Part shown: positions 1 through 13,035 of the stretch, in pieces
How the letters are laid out: each line of letters begins with the position of its first letter
How positions within the stretch are numbered: the first letter of the stretch is position 1
Source: Calliopsis andreniformis
Taxonomy: Eukaryota; Arthropoda; Insecta; Hymenoptera; Andrenidae
Assembly: GCF_051401765.1 (NCBI RefSeq)
Contig: NW_027480422.1
Span: 12,356,001-12,420,000, forward strand
Direction of reading: 5' to 3'
DNA length: 64,000 bases
The notes under the pieces: model-generated
The model's input: only the letters and a program-made list of their open reading frames with translations
Database searches by the model: none
Told to the model about the DNA's origin: nothing
Position numbers and translations under genes: made by a program

Positions 1-2491
1 ACGACAGAAGCATAAAATACAATAAAGGTACAACAGCTTTTCCAACGTATAACAGGAATAATTGCAGCCAGAATGAAGGTGATGGTCATTTCTACGTTCC
101 GGGCAACCTAGGCTTCACCCTAGGGCGTTGCTCCAACAGGTCGAATAGCTAGGGCCTTAGAAGTCAACGCCCGAAACGTAAAATACAATAAAAATACAAC
201 AGTTTTTCCATCCTATAACGGGAATAATTGCCACAAATGTGAACGTGATGGTCATTTCCACGTTCAGGGCAACCTAGGCTTCACTCTAGGGCGTTGGTCC
301 ACCAGATCCAATAGTTAGGGCCTAAGAAGTCAACGCCAGAAGCACAAAATACACTAAAAATACAACTGTTTTTCCATCGTATAGCATGTATAATTGCAAC
401 CAGAGTGAAAGTAATGGTCATTTCTACGTTTCGGGCGACCTAGGCTTCACTCTAGGGCGTTGATCCACTATATGGAATAGCTAGGGCCTTAGAAGTCAAC
501 GCCCGAAACGTAAAATACAATAAAAATACAACAGTTTTACCATCGTATAACTGGCATAATTGCAGCCAGTGTGAAACGTATGGTCATTTCTACGTTCCGG
601 GCAACCTAGGCTTCACTCTAGGGCGTTGGTCCACCACATCCAATAGTTAGGGCCTAAGAAGTCAACGCCGGAAGTACCATATACAAAATAAATACAAAAG
701 TTTTTCCATCGTATAAAACGAATAATTGCAAACAGTGTGAAAGTAATGGTCAATTCGACGTTCCGGGCAACCCAGGCTTTACTCGTGGGCGTTGCTCCTC
801 CAGGTCGAATAGCTAGGGCATTAGAAGTCAACTCCTGCAGCATAAAACACGATAAAAATACAACAGTTTTTCCATCGTATAGCAGGAATAATTGCAACAA
901 GTGTGAAGGTAATGGTCATTTCTACGTTCCGGGAATCCTAGACTCAACTCTGAGGTATTGTGCCACCAGATCGAAGAGTTAGGGCCTTAGAAGTCAAAGC
1001 CAGAAGCATAAGATACAAAATAAATACAACAGCCTTTCTATCGTATAAAACGAATAATTGCAACCCGTGTGAAAGTTATGGTCATGTCTACGTTCCGGGC
1101 TACCTAGGCTACACTCTAGGGCGTTGTTCCACCAGATCGAATAGTTAGGGCATAAGAAGTCAACGCCAGAGGCATAAAATACAATATAAATACAGCAGCC
1201 TTTCCCTCGTATAAAAGGAATAATTGCAACCAGTGTGAAAGTGATGGTCATTTCTACATTCAGGGCAACCTCGGCTTCACTCTAGGGCGTTGTTCCACCA
1301 GATCGAATAGTTAGGGCCTAGGAAGTCAACGCGAGAAGCATAAAATACAATAAAAATACAACAGTTTTTCCATCGTATAGCATGAATAATAGCAACCAGA
1401 GTGAAAGTAGTGGTCATTTCTACGTTTCGGGCGACCTAGGCTTCACTCCATGGCGTTGCTCCACCAGATCGAATAGCTATGGCCTTAGAAGTCAATGCCA
1501 GAAGCATAAAATACAATATAAATACAACAGTTTTTCCATCGTATAAAACGAATAATTGCAACCAGTGCGAAGGTAATGGCCATTTGTACGTTCCGGGCAT
1601 CCTGGACTTAACTCTGAGGCATTGCTCCACCAGATCGAATACATAGGGCCTTAGAAGTCAACGCCAGAAGCATAAAGTACAATCAAAATCCAACAGCTTG
1701 TCCATCGTATAACAGGAATAATTGCAACAAGCGTGAAGGTAATGGTCGTTTCTACGTTCCGGGCAACCTAGGTTTTGTCTCTAGGGCGTTGCTCCACCAC
1801 ATCGAATAGTTAGGGCCTTAGAAGTCAACGTCTGAAGCATAAAATACAATAAAAATACAACATTTTTTTCTTCGTATAACAGGAATAATTGCAACCAGTC
1901 TGAAAGATATGGTCATTTCTACGTTCCCGGCCACCTAGGCTTCACTCTAGGGCGTTGCTCCACCAGATTGAATAGTTAGGGCCTTAGAAGTCAAAGCCCG
2001 GAGCATAAAATAAAAAATAAATAGAACAGTTTTTCCATTGTATAAAACGAATAATTGAAACCAGTGTGAAAGTTATGGTCATTTCTACGTTCCGCTCAAC
2101 CTAGGCTTCACCCCTGGGCGTTGCTCCACCAGATCCAATAGCTAGGACCTAAGAAGTGAGCGCCAGAAGCATAAAATACAATAAAAATACAACAGTTTTT
2201 CCATCGTATAGCATGAATAATTGCAACCAGAGTGAAAGTAATAGTCATTTCTACGTTTCGGGCGACATAGGCTTCACTCTAGGGCGTTGCTCCACCATAT
2301 CGAATAGCTAGGGCCTTAGAAGTCAACGCCCGAAGCATAAAATACAATAAAAATATAACAGTTTTTCCATCGTATAACGGGAATAATTGCAACAAATGTG
2401 AACGTGATGATCATTTCCACGTTCTGGGCAACCTAGTGTTCACTCTAGGGCGTCGGTCCACCAGATCCAATAGTTAGGGCCTAAGAAGTCA
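1..2491 (+). repeat. HOR block A1: 15-monomer unit (2,491 bp)
   Basis: Fifteen monomers that reappear almost unchanged at 5976-8466 (offset 5,975). The first ~1,300 bp reappear again from 8467 (offset 8,466), and the first ~275 bp at 2492-2766. The extra base over 15 x 166 comes from a one-base-longer monomer at about 1768, where the CTTCACTCTAGG region reads GTTTTGTCTCTAGG. The left edge is the window edge, so the unit may start earlier. Confidence 0.9.
180..207. other. Phased A/T tracts in the AT-rich half (example)
   Basis: In this monomer an A4 run lies at 180-183, A5 at 190-194 and T5 at 203-207, with centres about 10.5 and 13 bp apart. That is near helical phase, so moderate intrinsic curvature is expected. 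The same arrangement recurs in most monomers. Subtypes change the middle tract to ATATAAATA or AAATAAATA. Curved AT-rich segments in satellites of near-nucleosomal length are a known theme. A role in nucleosome phasing here is inference. Confidence 0.5.
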
Positions 2492-2862
2492 ACGACAGAA
2501 GCATAAAATACAATAAAGGTACAACAGCTTTTCCAACGTATAACAGGAATAATTGCAGCCAGAATGAAGGTGATGGTCATTTCTACGTTCCGGGCAACCT
2601 AGGCTTCACCCTAGGGCGTTGCTCCAACAGGTCGAATAGCTAGGGCCTTAGAAGTCAACGCCCGAAACGTAAAATACAATAAAAATACAACAGTTTTTCC
2701 ATCCTATAACGGGAATAATTGCCACAAATGTGAACGTGATGGTCATTTCCACGTTCAGGGCAACCTAGTGTTCACTCTAGGGCGTCGGTCCACCAGATCC
2801 AATAGTTAGGGCCTAAGAAGTCAACGACAGAAGCATAAAATACAATAAAGGTACAACAGCTT
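2432..2862 (+). repeat. Tandem 2-monomer (332-bp) duplication
   Basis: A distinctive variant stretch (GTGTTCACTC, then GGGCGTCGGTCC, then AACGACAGAAG and AAAGGTACAAC) occurs at about 2432-2530 and again at about 2764-2862, 332 bp later. The same GTGTTCACTC variant is seen at 8411. This looks like a local two-monomer slippage at the boundary between the end of A1 and the start of its partial repeat. Confidence 0.7.
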
Positions 2863-5404
2863 TTCCATCGTATAACAGGAATAATTGCAGCCAGTGTGAG
2901 AGTAATGCCCATTTCTACGTTCCGGGAATCCTAGACTTAACTCTGAGGCATTGCTCCACCAGATCGAAGTGTTAGGGCCTTAGAAGTCAAAGCCAGAAGC
3001 ATAAAATACAAAATAAATACAACAGCCTTTCCGTCGTATAAAACGAATAATAGCAACCTGAGTGAAAGTTATGGTCATTTCTACGTTCCGGGCAACCAAT
3101 GCTTGACTCTATGGCGTTGCTCCACCAGATCGAATAGGTAGGGCCATAGAAGTCAATGCCTGAAGCATAAAATACAGTATAAATACAACAGTTTTTCCAT
3201 CGTATATAATGTATATTTGCAAACAGTGTGAAAGTGATGTTCATTTCTACGTTCCGGGCAACCTAGTTTTCACTCTAGTGCATTGCACCACGATTCCGAA
3301 TAGTTAGGGACTTAGAATTCAACGTCAGACGCATGTAATACAATAAAAATGCCACTGTTTTTCCATCGTATAACAGGAATAACTGCAACCAGTGTGGAAG
3401 TACTGGTCATCTCTACGTTCCGGGCAACCTAGTCTTCACTCTAGGGCGTTGCTCCACCATATCGAATAGCTACGGCCTTAGAAGTCAACGCCAGAAGCAT
3501 AAAATACAGTATAAATACAACAGTTTTTCCAGCGTATGAAATGAATAATAGCAAACAGTGTGGAAGTAATGGTCATTTCGACGTTCCGGGAAACCCAGGC
3601 TTTACTCGTGGGCGTTGCTCCTCCAGGTCGAATAGCTAGGGCATTAGAAGGCAACTCCTGCAGCATAAAATACGATAAAAATACAACAGTTTCTCCTTCG
3701 TATAGCAGGAATAATTGCAACAAGTGTGAAGAAGATGGTCATTTCTACGTTCCGGGCAAGCTAGGCTTCACTCTAGGTCGTTGCTCCACCAGATCGAATA
3801 GCTAGGGCCTTAGAAGTCAACGCCCGAGACGTAAAATACAATAAAAATACAACAGTTTTTCCTTCGTATAACAGGAATAATTGCAACAAGCGGTAAGGTA
3901 ATGGTCATTTCTACGTTCCGGGCAACATAGGCTTCACTCTTGGACGTTGTCCCACCAGATCGACTAGCTAGGACTTTAGAAGTCCAAGCCAGAAGCAAAA
4001 AATACAATAAAAATGCAACAGTTTTTCCATCGTATATCATGAATAATTGCAACCAGTGTTAAAGTGATGGTCATTTCTACGTTCCGGGCAACCTAGGCTT
4101 CACTCTAGAGTGTTGCTTCTCCAGATCGAATAGTTAGGGCCTTAGATGCCAACGCGCGAAGCATAAAATACAAACTAAATAGAACAGTTTTTCCATTCTA
4201 TAAAACGAATAATTGCAACCAGTGTGAAAGTTATGGTCATTTCTACGTTCCGGGCATCCTAGGCTTAACTGTAGGGCGTTGTTCCACCAGATCGATAGTT
4301 AGGGCCTAAGAAGTCTTCGCCAGAAGCATAGAATACAATAGAAATATAACAGTTTTTCCATCGTATAACAGGGATAATTGCAACCAGTGTGAAAGGTATG
4401 GTCATTTCTACGGTCCGGGCAACCTAGGCTTCACTCCAGGGCGTTGCTGCACCACATCGAATAGCTACGGCCTTAGAAGTCAACGCCAGAAGGTTAAAAT
4501 ACAATATAAATACAACAGATTTTCCATCGTATAATACGAATAATTGCAATCAGTATGAAAGTTATGGTCATTTCTACGTTCCGGTCAACCTGTGCTTCAC
4601 CAGAGGGCGTTGGTCCACCAGATCCAATAGATAGGACCTAAAAAGTCAACGCCAGAAGCATAAAATACAAAATAGATACAACAGTTTTTCCATCGTATAA
4701 CAGGAATAATTGCAACCAGTGTGAAAGTGATGGTCATTTCTACGTTTCGGGCAACCTAGGCTTCACTCTGGGGCGTTCTTCCACCAGATCGAATAGTTAG
4801 GGCCTAAGAAGTCAACGCCAGAAGCATAAACTGCAATATAAATGCAACAGTTTTTCCATTGCATAAAATGAATAATTGCAAACAGAGTGGAAGTAATGGT
4901 TACTTCTACGTTCGCGGCAACCTAGGCTTCACTCTAGGGCGTTGCTCCACCACATCGAATAGCTACGGCCTTAGGAGTCAACGCCAGAGGCATTACATAC
5001 AATATAAGTACAACAGTTTTTCCATCGTATAAAACGAATAATTGCAATCAGTATGAAGGTTATGGTCATTTCTACTTTCCGGGCAACCTAGGCTTATCTC
5101 TAGGGCATGTTCCACCAGATCGAGTAGTTAGGGACTTTGAATACAACGCCAAAAGCATAAAATACAATAAAAATGCAACAGTTTTTCCATTTTATAAAAG
5201 GAATAACTGCAGCCAGTGTGAAAGCACTGGTCATTTCTACGTTCCGGGTAACCTAGGCTTCACTCTAGGACGTTGCTCCACCAGATCGAATAGTTAGGGC
5301 CTAAGGAGACAACGCCAGAAGCATAAAATACTATATAAATACAACAGCTTGTCCATCGTATATAATGTATATTTGCAAACAGTGAGAAAGTAAAGGTCAT
5401 TTCT
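2492..5404 (+). repeat. Interblock region of A: partial A1 then divergent monomers
   Basis: The first ~275 bp repeat the start of A1, and the rest are diverse monomers without a close tandem copy. About 3520-3740 resembles 700-915 (offset about 2,823, 17 monomers) with several differences. About 2885-3250 resembles 13176-13541. Odd monomers include one missing a base in the GATCGAATAG box (about 4293) and one about 2 bp short at about 5101 (GGGCATGTTCC). No gene or unique sequence is present. Confidence 0.8.
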
Positions 5405-8400
5405 ACGTTCCCGGCCACCTAGGCTTCACTCTAGGGCGTTGCTCCACCAGATTGAATAGTTAGGGCCTTAGAAGTCAAAGCCCGGAGCATAAAATAAAAA
5501 ATAAATAGAACAGTTTTTCCATTGTATAAAACGAATAATTGAAACCAGTGTGAAAGTTATGGTCATTTCTACGTTCCGCTCAACCTAGGCTTCACCCCTG
5601 GGCGTTGCTCCACCAGATCCAATAGCTAGGACCTAAGAAGTGAGCGCCAGAAGCATAAAATACAATAAAAATACAACAGTTTTTCCATCGTATAGCATGA
5701 ATAATTGCAACCAGAGTGAAAGTAATAGTCATTTCTACGTTTCGGGCGACATAGGCTTCACTCTAGGGCGTTGCTCCACCATATCGAATAGCTAGGGCCT
5801 TAGAAGTCAACGCCCGAAGCATAAAATACAATAAAAATATAACAGTTTTTCCATCGTATAACGGGAATAATTGCAACAAATGTGAACGTGATGATCATTT
5901 CCACGTTCTGGGCAACCTAGTGTTCACTCTAGGGCGTTGGTCCACCAGATCCAATAGTTAGGGCCTAAGAAGTCAACGACAGAAGCATAAAATACAATAA
6001 AGGTACAACAGCTTTTCCAACGTATAACAGGAATAATTGCAGCCAGAATGAAGGTGATGGTCATTTCTACGTTCCGGGCAACCTAGGCTTCACCCTAGGG
6101 CGTTGCTCCAACAGGTCGAATAGCTAGGGCCTTAGAAGTCAACGCCCGAAACGTAAAATACAATAAAAATACAACAGTTTTTCCATCCTATAACGGGAAT
6201 AATTGCCACAAATGTGAACGTGATGGTCATTTCCACGTTCAGGGCAACCTAGGCTTCACTCTAGGGCGTTGGTCCACCAGATCCAATAGTTAGGGCCTAA
6301 GAAGTCAACGCCAGAAGCACAAAATACACTAAAAATACAACTGTTTTTCCATCGTATAGCATGTATAATTGCAACCAGAGTGAAAGTAATGGTCATTTCT
6401 ACGTTTCGGGCGACCTAGGCTTCACTCTAGGGCGTTGATCCACTATATGGAATAGCTAGGGCCTTAGAAGTCAACGCCCGAAACGTAAAATACAATAAAA
6501 ATACAACAGTTTTACCATCGTATAACTGGCATAATTGCAGCCAGTGTGAAACGTATGGTCATTTCTACGTTCCGGGCAACCTAGGCTTCACTCTAGGGCG
6601 TTGGTCCACCACATCCAATAGTTAGGGCCTAAGAAGTCAACGCCGGAAGTACCATATACAAAATAAATACAAAAGTTTTTCCATCGTATAAAACGAATAA
6701 TTGCAAACAGTGTGAAAGTAATGGTCAATTCGACGTTCCGGGCAACCCAGGCTTTACTCGTGGGCGTTGCTCCTCCAGGTCGAATAGCTAGGGCATTAGA
6801 AGTCAACTCCTGCAGCATAAAACACGATAAAAATACAACAGTTTTTCCATCGTATAGCAGGAATAATTGCAACAAGTGTGAAGGTAATGGTCATTTCTAC
6901 GTTCCGGGAATCCTAGACTCAACTCTGAGGTATTGTGCCACCAGATCGAAGAGTTAGGGCCTTAGAAGTCAAAGCCAGAAGCATAAGATACAAAATAAAT
7001 ACAACAGCCTTTCTATCGTATAAAACGAATAATTGCAACCCGTGTGAAAGTTATGGTCATGTCTACGTTCCGGGCTACCTAGGCTACACTCTAGGGCGTT
7101 GTTCCACCAGATCGAATAGTTAGGGCATAAGAAGTCAACGCCAGAGGCATAAAATACAATATAAATACAGCAGCCTTTCCCTCGTATAAAAGGAATAATT
7201 GCAACCAGTGTGAAAGTGATGGTCATTTCTACATTCAGGGCAACCTCGGCTTCACTCTAGGGCGTTGTTCCACCAGATCGAATAGTTAGGGCCTAGGAAG
7301 TCAACGCGAGAAGCATAAAATACAATAAAAATACAACAGTTTTTCCATCGTATAGCATGAATAATAGCAACCAGAGTGAAAGTAGTGGTCATTTCTACGT
7401 TTCGGGCGACCTAGGCTTCACTCCATGGCGTTGCTCCACCAGATCGAATAGCTATGGCCTTAGAAGTCAATGCCAGAAGCATAAAATACAATATAAATAC
7501 AACAGTTTTTCCATCGTATAAAACGAATAATTGCAACCAGTGCGAAGGTAATGGCCATTTGTACGTTCCGGGCATCCTGGACTTAACTCTGAGGCATTGC
7601 TCCACCAGATCGAATACATAGGGCCTTAGAAGTCAACGCCAGAAGCATAAAGTACAATCAAAATCCAACAGCTTGTCCATCGTATAACAGGAATAATTGC
7701 AACAAGCGTGAAGGTAATGGTCGTTTCTACGTTCCGGGCAACCTAGGTTTTGTCTCTAGGGCGTTGCTCCACCACATCGAATAGTTAGGGCCTTAGAAGT
7801 CAACGTCTGAAGCATAAAATACAATAAAAATACAACATTTTTTTCTTCGTATAACAGGAATAATTGCAACCAGTCTGAAAGATATGGTCATTTCTACGTT
7901 CCCGGCCACCTAGGCTTCACTCTAGGGCGTTGCTCCACCAGATTGAATAGTTAGGGCCTTAGAAGTCAAAGCCCGGAGCATAAAATAAAAAATAAATAGA
8001 ACAGTTTTTCCATTGTATAAAACGAATAATTGAAACCAGTGTGAAAGTTATGGTCATTTCTACGTTCCGCTCAACCTAGGCTTCACCCCTGGGCGTTGCT
8101 CCACCAGATCCAATAGCTAGGACCTAAGAAGTGAGCGCCAGAAGCATAAAATACAATAAAAATACAACAGTTTTTCCATCGTATAGCATGAATAATTGCA
8201 ACCAGAGTGAAAGTAATAGTCATTTCTACGTTTCGGGCGACATAGGCTTCACTCTAGGGCGTTGCTCCACCATATCGAATAGCTAGGGCCTTAGAAGTCA
8301 ACGCCCGAAGCATAAAATACAATAAAAATATAACAGTTTTTCCATCGTATAACGGGAATAATTGCAACAAATGTGAACGTGATGATCATTTCCACGTTCT

Positions 8401-8466
8401 GGGCAACCTAGTGTTCACTCTAGGGCGTCGGTCCACCAGATCCAATAGTTAGGGCCTAAGAAGTCA
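5405..8466 (+). repeat. HOR block A2: tail of A1 plus full 15-mer copy
   Basis: 5405-5975 matches 1921-2491 (offset 3,484, 21 monomers), and 5976-8466 matches all of A1 (offset 5,975, 36 monomers). One difference in the leading part is GGGCGTTGG near 5936 where 2452 has GGGCGTCGG. The left breakpoint lies in the shared GGTCATTTCTACGTTCCC stretch just before 5405. The near identity implies recent duplication or conversion. Confidence 0.9.
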
Positions 8467-9767
8467 ACGACAGAAGCATAAAATACAATAAAGGTACAAC
8501 AGCTTTTCCAACGTATAACAGGAATAATTGCAGCCAGAATGAAGGTGATGGTCATTTCTACGTTCCGGGCAACCTAGGCTTCACCCTAGGGCGTTGCTCC
8601 AACAGGTCGAATAGCTAGGGCCTTAGAAGTCAACGCCCGAAACGTAAAATACAATAAAAATACAACAGTTTTTCCATCCTATAACGGGAATAATTGCCAC
8701 AAATGTGAACGTGATGGTCATTTCCACGTTCAGGGCAACCTAGGCTTCACTCTAGGGCGTTGGTCCACCAGATCCAATAGTTAGGGCCTAAGAAGTCAAC
8801 GCCAGAAGCACAAAATACACTAAAAATACAACTGTTTTTCCATCGTATAGCATGTATAATTGCAACCAGAGTGAAAGTAATGGTCATTTCTACGTTTCGG
8901 GCGACCTAGACTTCACTCTAGGGCGTTGATCCACTATATGGAATAGCTAGGGCCTTAGAAGTCAACGCCCGAAACGTAAAATACAATAAAAATACAACAG
9001 TTTTACCATCGTATAACTGGCATAATTGCAGCCAGTGTGAAACGTATGGTCATTTCTACGTTCCGGGCAACCTAGGCTTCACTCTAGGGCGTTGGTCCAC
9101 CACATCCAATAGTTAGGGCCTAAGAAGTCAACGCCGGAAGTACCATATACAAAATAAATACAAAAGTTTTTCCATCGTATAAAACGAATAATTGCAAACA
9201 GTGTGAAAGTAATGGTCAATTCGACGTTCCGGGCAGCCCAGGCTTTACTCGTGGGCGTTGCTCCTCCAGGTCGAATAGCTAGGGCATTAGAAGTCAACTC
9301 CTGCAGCATAAAACACGATAAAAATACAACAGTTTTTCCATCGTATAGCAGGAATAATTGCAACAAGTGTGAAGGTAATGGTCATTTCTACGTTCCGGGA
9401 ATCCTAGACTCAACTCTGAGGTATTGTGCCACCAGATCGAAGAGTTAGGGCCTTAGAAGTCAAAGCCAGAAGCATAAGATACAAAATAAATACAACAGCC
9501 TTTCTATCGTATAAAACGAATAATTGCAACCCGTGTGAAAGTTATGGTCATGTCTACGTTCCGGGCTACCTAGGCTACACTCTAGGGCGTTGTTCCACCA
9601 GATCGAATAGTTAGGGCATAAGAAGTCAACGCCAGAGGCATAAAATACAATATAAATACAGCAGCCTTTCCCTCGTATAAAAGGAATAATTGCAACCAGT
9701 GTGAAAGTGATGGTCATTTCTACATTCAGGGCAACCTCGGCTTCACTCTAGGGCGTTGTTCCACCAG
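8467..9767 (+). repeat. HOR block A3: truncated third copy of A1
   Basis: Copies 1-1301 in direct tandem with A2. I see two private substitutions: A at 8910 where A1 (444) and A2 (6419) have G, and G at 9236 where A1 (770) has A. Identity ends at about 9767, where the GATCGAATAG box becomes GCTCCAATAG and a different monomer lineage begins. This is the right edge of domain A. Confidence 0.9.
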
Positions 9768-11375
9768 CTCCAATAGTTAGGGCCTAAGAAGTCAACGCCA
9801 GAAGCACCAAATACAAAATAAATACAACAGTTTTTCCATCGTATAAAATGAATAATTGCAACCAGTTTGAAAGTAGTGGTCATTTCTACGTTTCGGACGA
9901 CATTGGCTTCATTCCTGGACGTTGCCTCACGCGATTGAATAGCTAGGACCTTAGAAGTCAACGCCAGAAGCATAAAATACAATATAAATACATCAGTTTT
10001 TTCATCGTATAGCATGAATAATTGCAACCAGTGTGAAAGTGGTGGTCATTTCCACGTTCCGGGCAACCTAGGCTTCACTCTAGGGCGTTGCTCCACCAGA
10101 TCGAATAGGTAGTGCCTTAGAAGTCAACGCCAGAACCATAAAATACAATATAAATACTACAGCTTTTCCATCTTATAAAATGTATATTTGCAACCATTGT
10201 GAAAGTAACGGTCATTTCTACGTTCCGGGCAACCTAGACTTCACTCTAGGGCGTTGCTCCACCATATCGAATAGCTAGGGCCTTAGAAGTCAACGCCCGA
10301 AGCATAAAATACAATAAAGTTACATCAGTCTTTCCACCGTATAACAGGAATAATTGCAACCAGAGTGAAGGTAATGGTCACTTCCACGTTCCGGGCAACC
10401 TAGGCTTCACCCAAGGGCGTTGCTCCACCACATCGAATAGCTACGGCCTTAGAAGTCAACGCCAGAAGCATAAAATACGATATAAATACAACAGCCTTTC
10501 CATCGTATAACAGGAATACTTGCTACCAGTGTGAAAGTAATGCCCATTTCTGCGTTCCGGGAATCCTGGACTTAACTCTGAGGCATAGCTCCACCAGATC
10601 GAAGAGTTAGGGCCTTAGAAGTCAAAGCCAAAATCATAAAATACAAAATAAATACAACAGCCTTTCCATCGTATAAAACGAATAATAGCAACCTGTGTGA
10701 ATTTTATGGTCATTTCTACGTTCCGGGCAACCTAGGCTTCACTCTAGGGCGTTGCTCCACCAGATCGAAAAGTTAGAGCCAAAGAAGTCAACGCCAGAAC
10801 TATAAAATACAATATAAATACAACAGCTTTTCCATCGTATAATAGCAATAATTGCAACCAGTGTGAATGTAATGGCCATTACCACGTTCCGGGCAACCTA
10901 GGCTTCACTCTAGGGCGTTGCTCCATCAGATTGAATAGTTATGTCCTAAGAAGTCATCGCCAGAACCATAAAATACAATATAAACACAACAGCTTTTCCG
11001 TCGTATAACAGGAATAATTGCAACCAGTGTGAAAGTAATGGCCATTTCTACGTTCCGGGCATCCTTGACCTAACTCTGAGGCATTGCTCCACCGGACCGA
11101 AGAGATAGGGCATTAGAAGTCAACGCCGGAAGCATAAAATACAATATAGATACAGAAGTTTTTCCATTGTATAACAGGAAAAATTGCAACCAGTGTGAAA
11201 GTAATGGTCTCTTCTACGTTCCGGGCAACCTAAGCTTAACTCGAGGGCGTTGCTCCACCAGATCGAATAGCTGGCGCATTAGAAGATAACTCCTGAAGCA
11301 TAAAACACAATAAAAATACAACAGTTTTTCCATCGTATAACAGGAATAATTGCAACAAGTGTGAAGGTAATGGTC
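9768..11375 (+). repeat. Monomeric (non-HOR) satellite stretch
   Basis: About ten monomers with no near-identical tandem copy in the window. Subtypes alternate irregularly, and private changes are common, for example TTCGGACGACATTGG near 9893-9907. It lies between the A and B duplications and holds no gene or foreign insertion. Confidence 0.8.
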
Positions 11376-12205
11376 ATTTCTACGTTCCGGGCAAGCCAGG
11401 CTTCACTCTAGGGAGTTGCTCCACCAGATCGAAAAGTTAGGGCCTAAGAAGTCAACGCCAGAAGCATAAAATGCAATATAAATAAAACAGTTTTTCCACC
11501 GTATAAAACGAGTAATTGCAAACTCTGTGAAAGTAAGGGTCATTTCTACGTTCCGGGCAACCCAGGCTTCGCTCTAGGTCGTTGTTCCACCAGATCGAAT
11601 AGGTAAGGCCTAAGCAGTCAGCGCCAGAAGCATAAAATATTATAAAAATACAACAGCCTTTCCATCGTATAACAGGAATAATTGCAACCAGTGTGAAGGC
11701 AATGGTCATTTCTACGTTCCGGGCAATCTAGGCTTCACTCTAAGGCGCTGCTCCACCATATCGAATAGTTAGGTCCTAAGAAGTCAACGCCAGAAACATA
11801 AAATACAATATAAATACAACAGCTTTTCCATCATATAACACAAATAATTGCAGCCAGTGAGAAAGTAATGGCCACTTCTACGTTCCGGGAATCCTAGCCT
11901 TAACTCTGAGGCATTGCTCCACCAGATCGTAGAGTTAGGGCCTTAGAAGTCAAACCCAGAAGCATAAAATACAAAATAAATACAACAGCATTTCCATCGT
12001 ATAAAACGGATAATTGCACCCTGTGTGTAAGTTATGGTCATTTCTACGTTCCGGGCAACCTAGGCTTGACTCTAGGGCATTGCTCCACCAGATCGAATAG
12101 GTAGGGCTATAGAAGTCAACGCCCGAAGCATAAAATACAATAAAGATACAACAGTGTTTCCATCGTATAAAACGAATAATTTCAACCAGTGTGAAAGTGA
12201 TGGTC
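11376..12205 (+). repeat. 5-mer block B1 (830 bp)
   Basis: Five monomers repeated directly downstream at an offset of exactly 830 bp. The marker is GCAAGCCAGG at 11391 and again at 12221. B1 and B2 differ at scattered sites (for example CCCAGGCTTCGC near 11560 against CCTAGGCTTCAC near 12390), more than between the C, D or G copies, so this duplication is probably older. Confidence 0.85.
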
Positions 12206-13035
12206 ACTTCTACGTTCCGGGCAAGCCAGGCTTCACTCTAGGGAGTTGCTCCACCAGATCGAAAAGTTAGGGCCTAAGAAGTCAACGCCAGAAGCATAAA
12301 ACGCAATATAAATAAAACAGTTTTTCCACCGTATAAAATGAGTAATTGCAAACTCTGTGAAAGTAAGGGTCATTTCTACGTTCCGGGCAACCTAGGCTTC
12401 ACTCTAGGTCGTTGTTCCACCAGATCGAATAGGTAAGGCCTAAGCAGTCAGCGCCAGAAGCATAAAATATAATAAAAATACAACAGCCTTTCCATCGTAT
12501 AACAGGAATAATTGCAACCAGTGTGAAGGCAATGGTCATTTCTACGTTCCGGGCAATCTAGGCTTCACTCTAAGGCGCTTCTCCACCATATCGAATAGTT
12601 AGGTCCTAAGAAGTCAACGCCAGAAACATAAAATACAATATAAATACAACAGCTTTTCCATCATATAACACAAATAATTGCAGCCAGTGAGAAAGTAATG
12701 GCCACTTCTACGTTCCGGGAATCCTAGCCCTAACTCTGTGGCATTGCTCAACCAGATCGTAGAGGTAGGGCCTTAGAAGTCAAACCCAGAAGCATAAAAT
12801 ACAAAATAAATACAACAGCCTTTCCATCGTATAAAACGAATAATTGCACCCTGTGTGAAAGGTATGGTCAATTCTACGTTCCGGGCAACCTAGACTTGAC
12901 TCTAGGGCATTGCTCCACCAGATCGAATAGGTAGGGCTATAGAAGTCAACGCCCGAAGCATAAAATACAATAAAGATACAACAGTGTTTCCATCGTATAA
13001 AACGAATAATTTCAACCAGTGTGAAAGTGATGGTC
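12206..13035 (+). repeat. 5-mer block B2 (830 bp)
   Basis: The second copy of the 830-bp unit. The right edge is clear: the shared stretch through TTCAACCAGTGTGAAAG ends, and GCAACCTAGG follows where B1 leads into GCAAGCCAGG. The breakpoints lie in the conserved TTCTACGTTC segment of the monomer. Confidence 0.85.

Noticed and set aside
613..900. Open frames of 60-95 codons on both strands, recurring many times with similar predicted proteins
   Set aside because: They lie wholly inside the satellite, overlap on opposite strands, cross monomer borders in a rotating frame (166 mod 3 = 1), and recur exactly at the HOR offsets (for example 5,975, 2,491, 3,651, 2,654 and 8,625). Nothing indicates coding selection.
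3576..3592. Possible CENP-B box (TTCG followed by CGGG, as in TTCGACGTTCCGGG)
   Set aside because: The spacing between TTCG and CGGG is six bases where the mammalian box needs seven, the required A is absent, and most monomers have TTCT instead of TTCG. The resemblance is probably chance.
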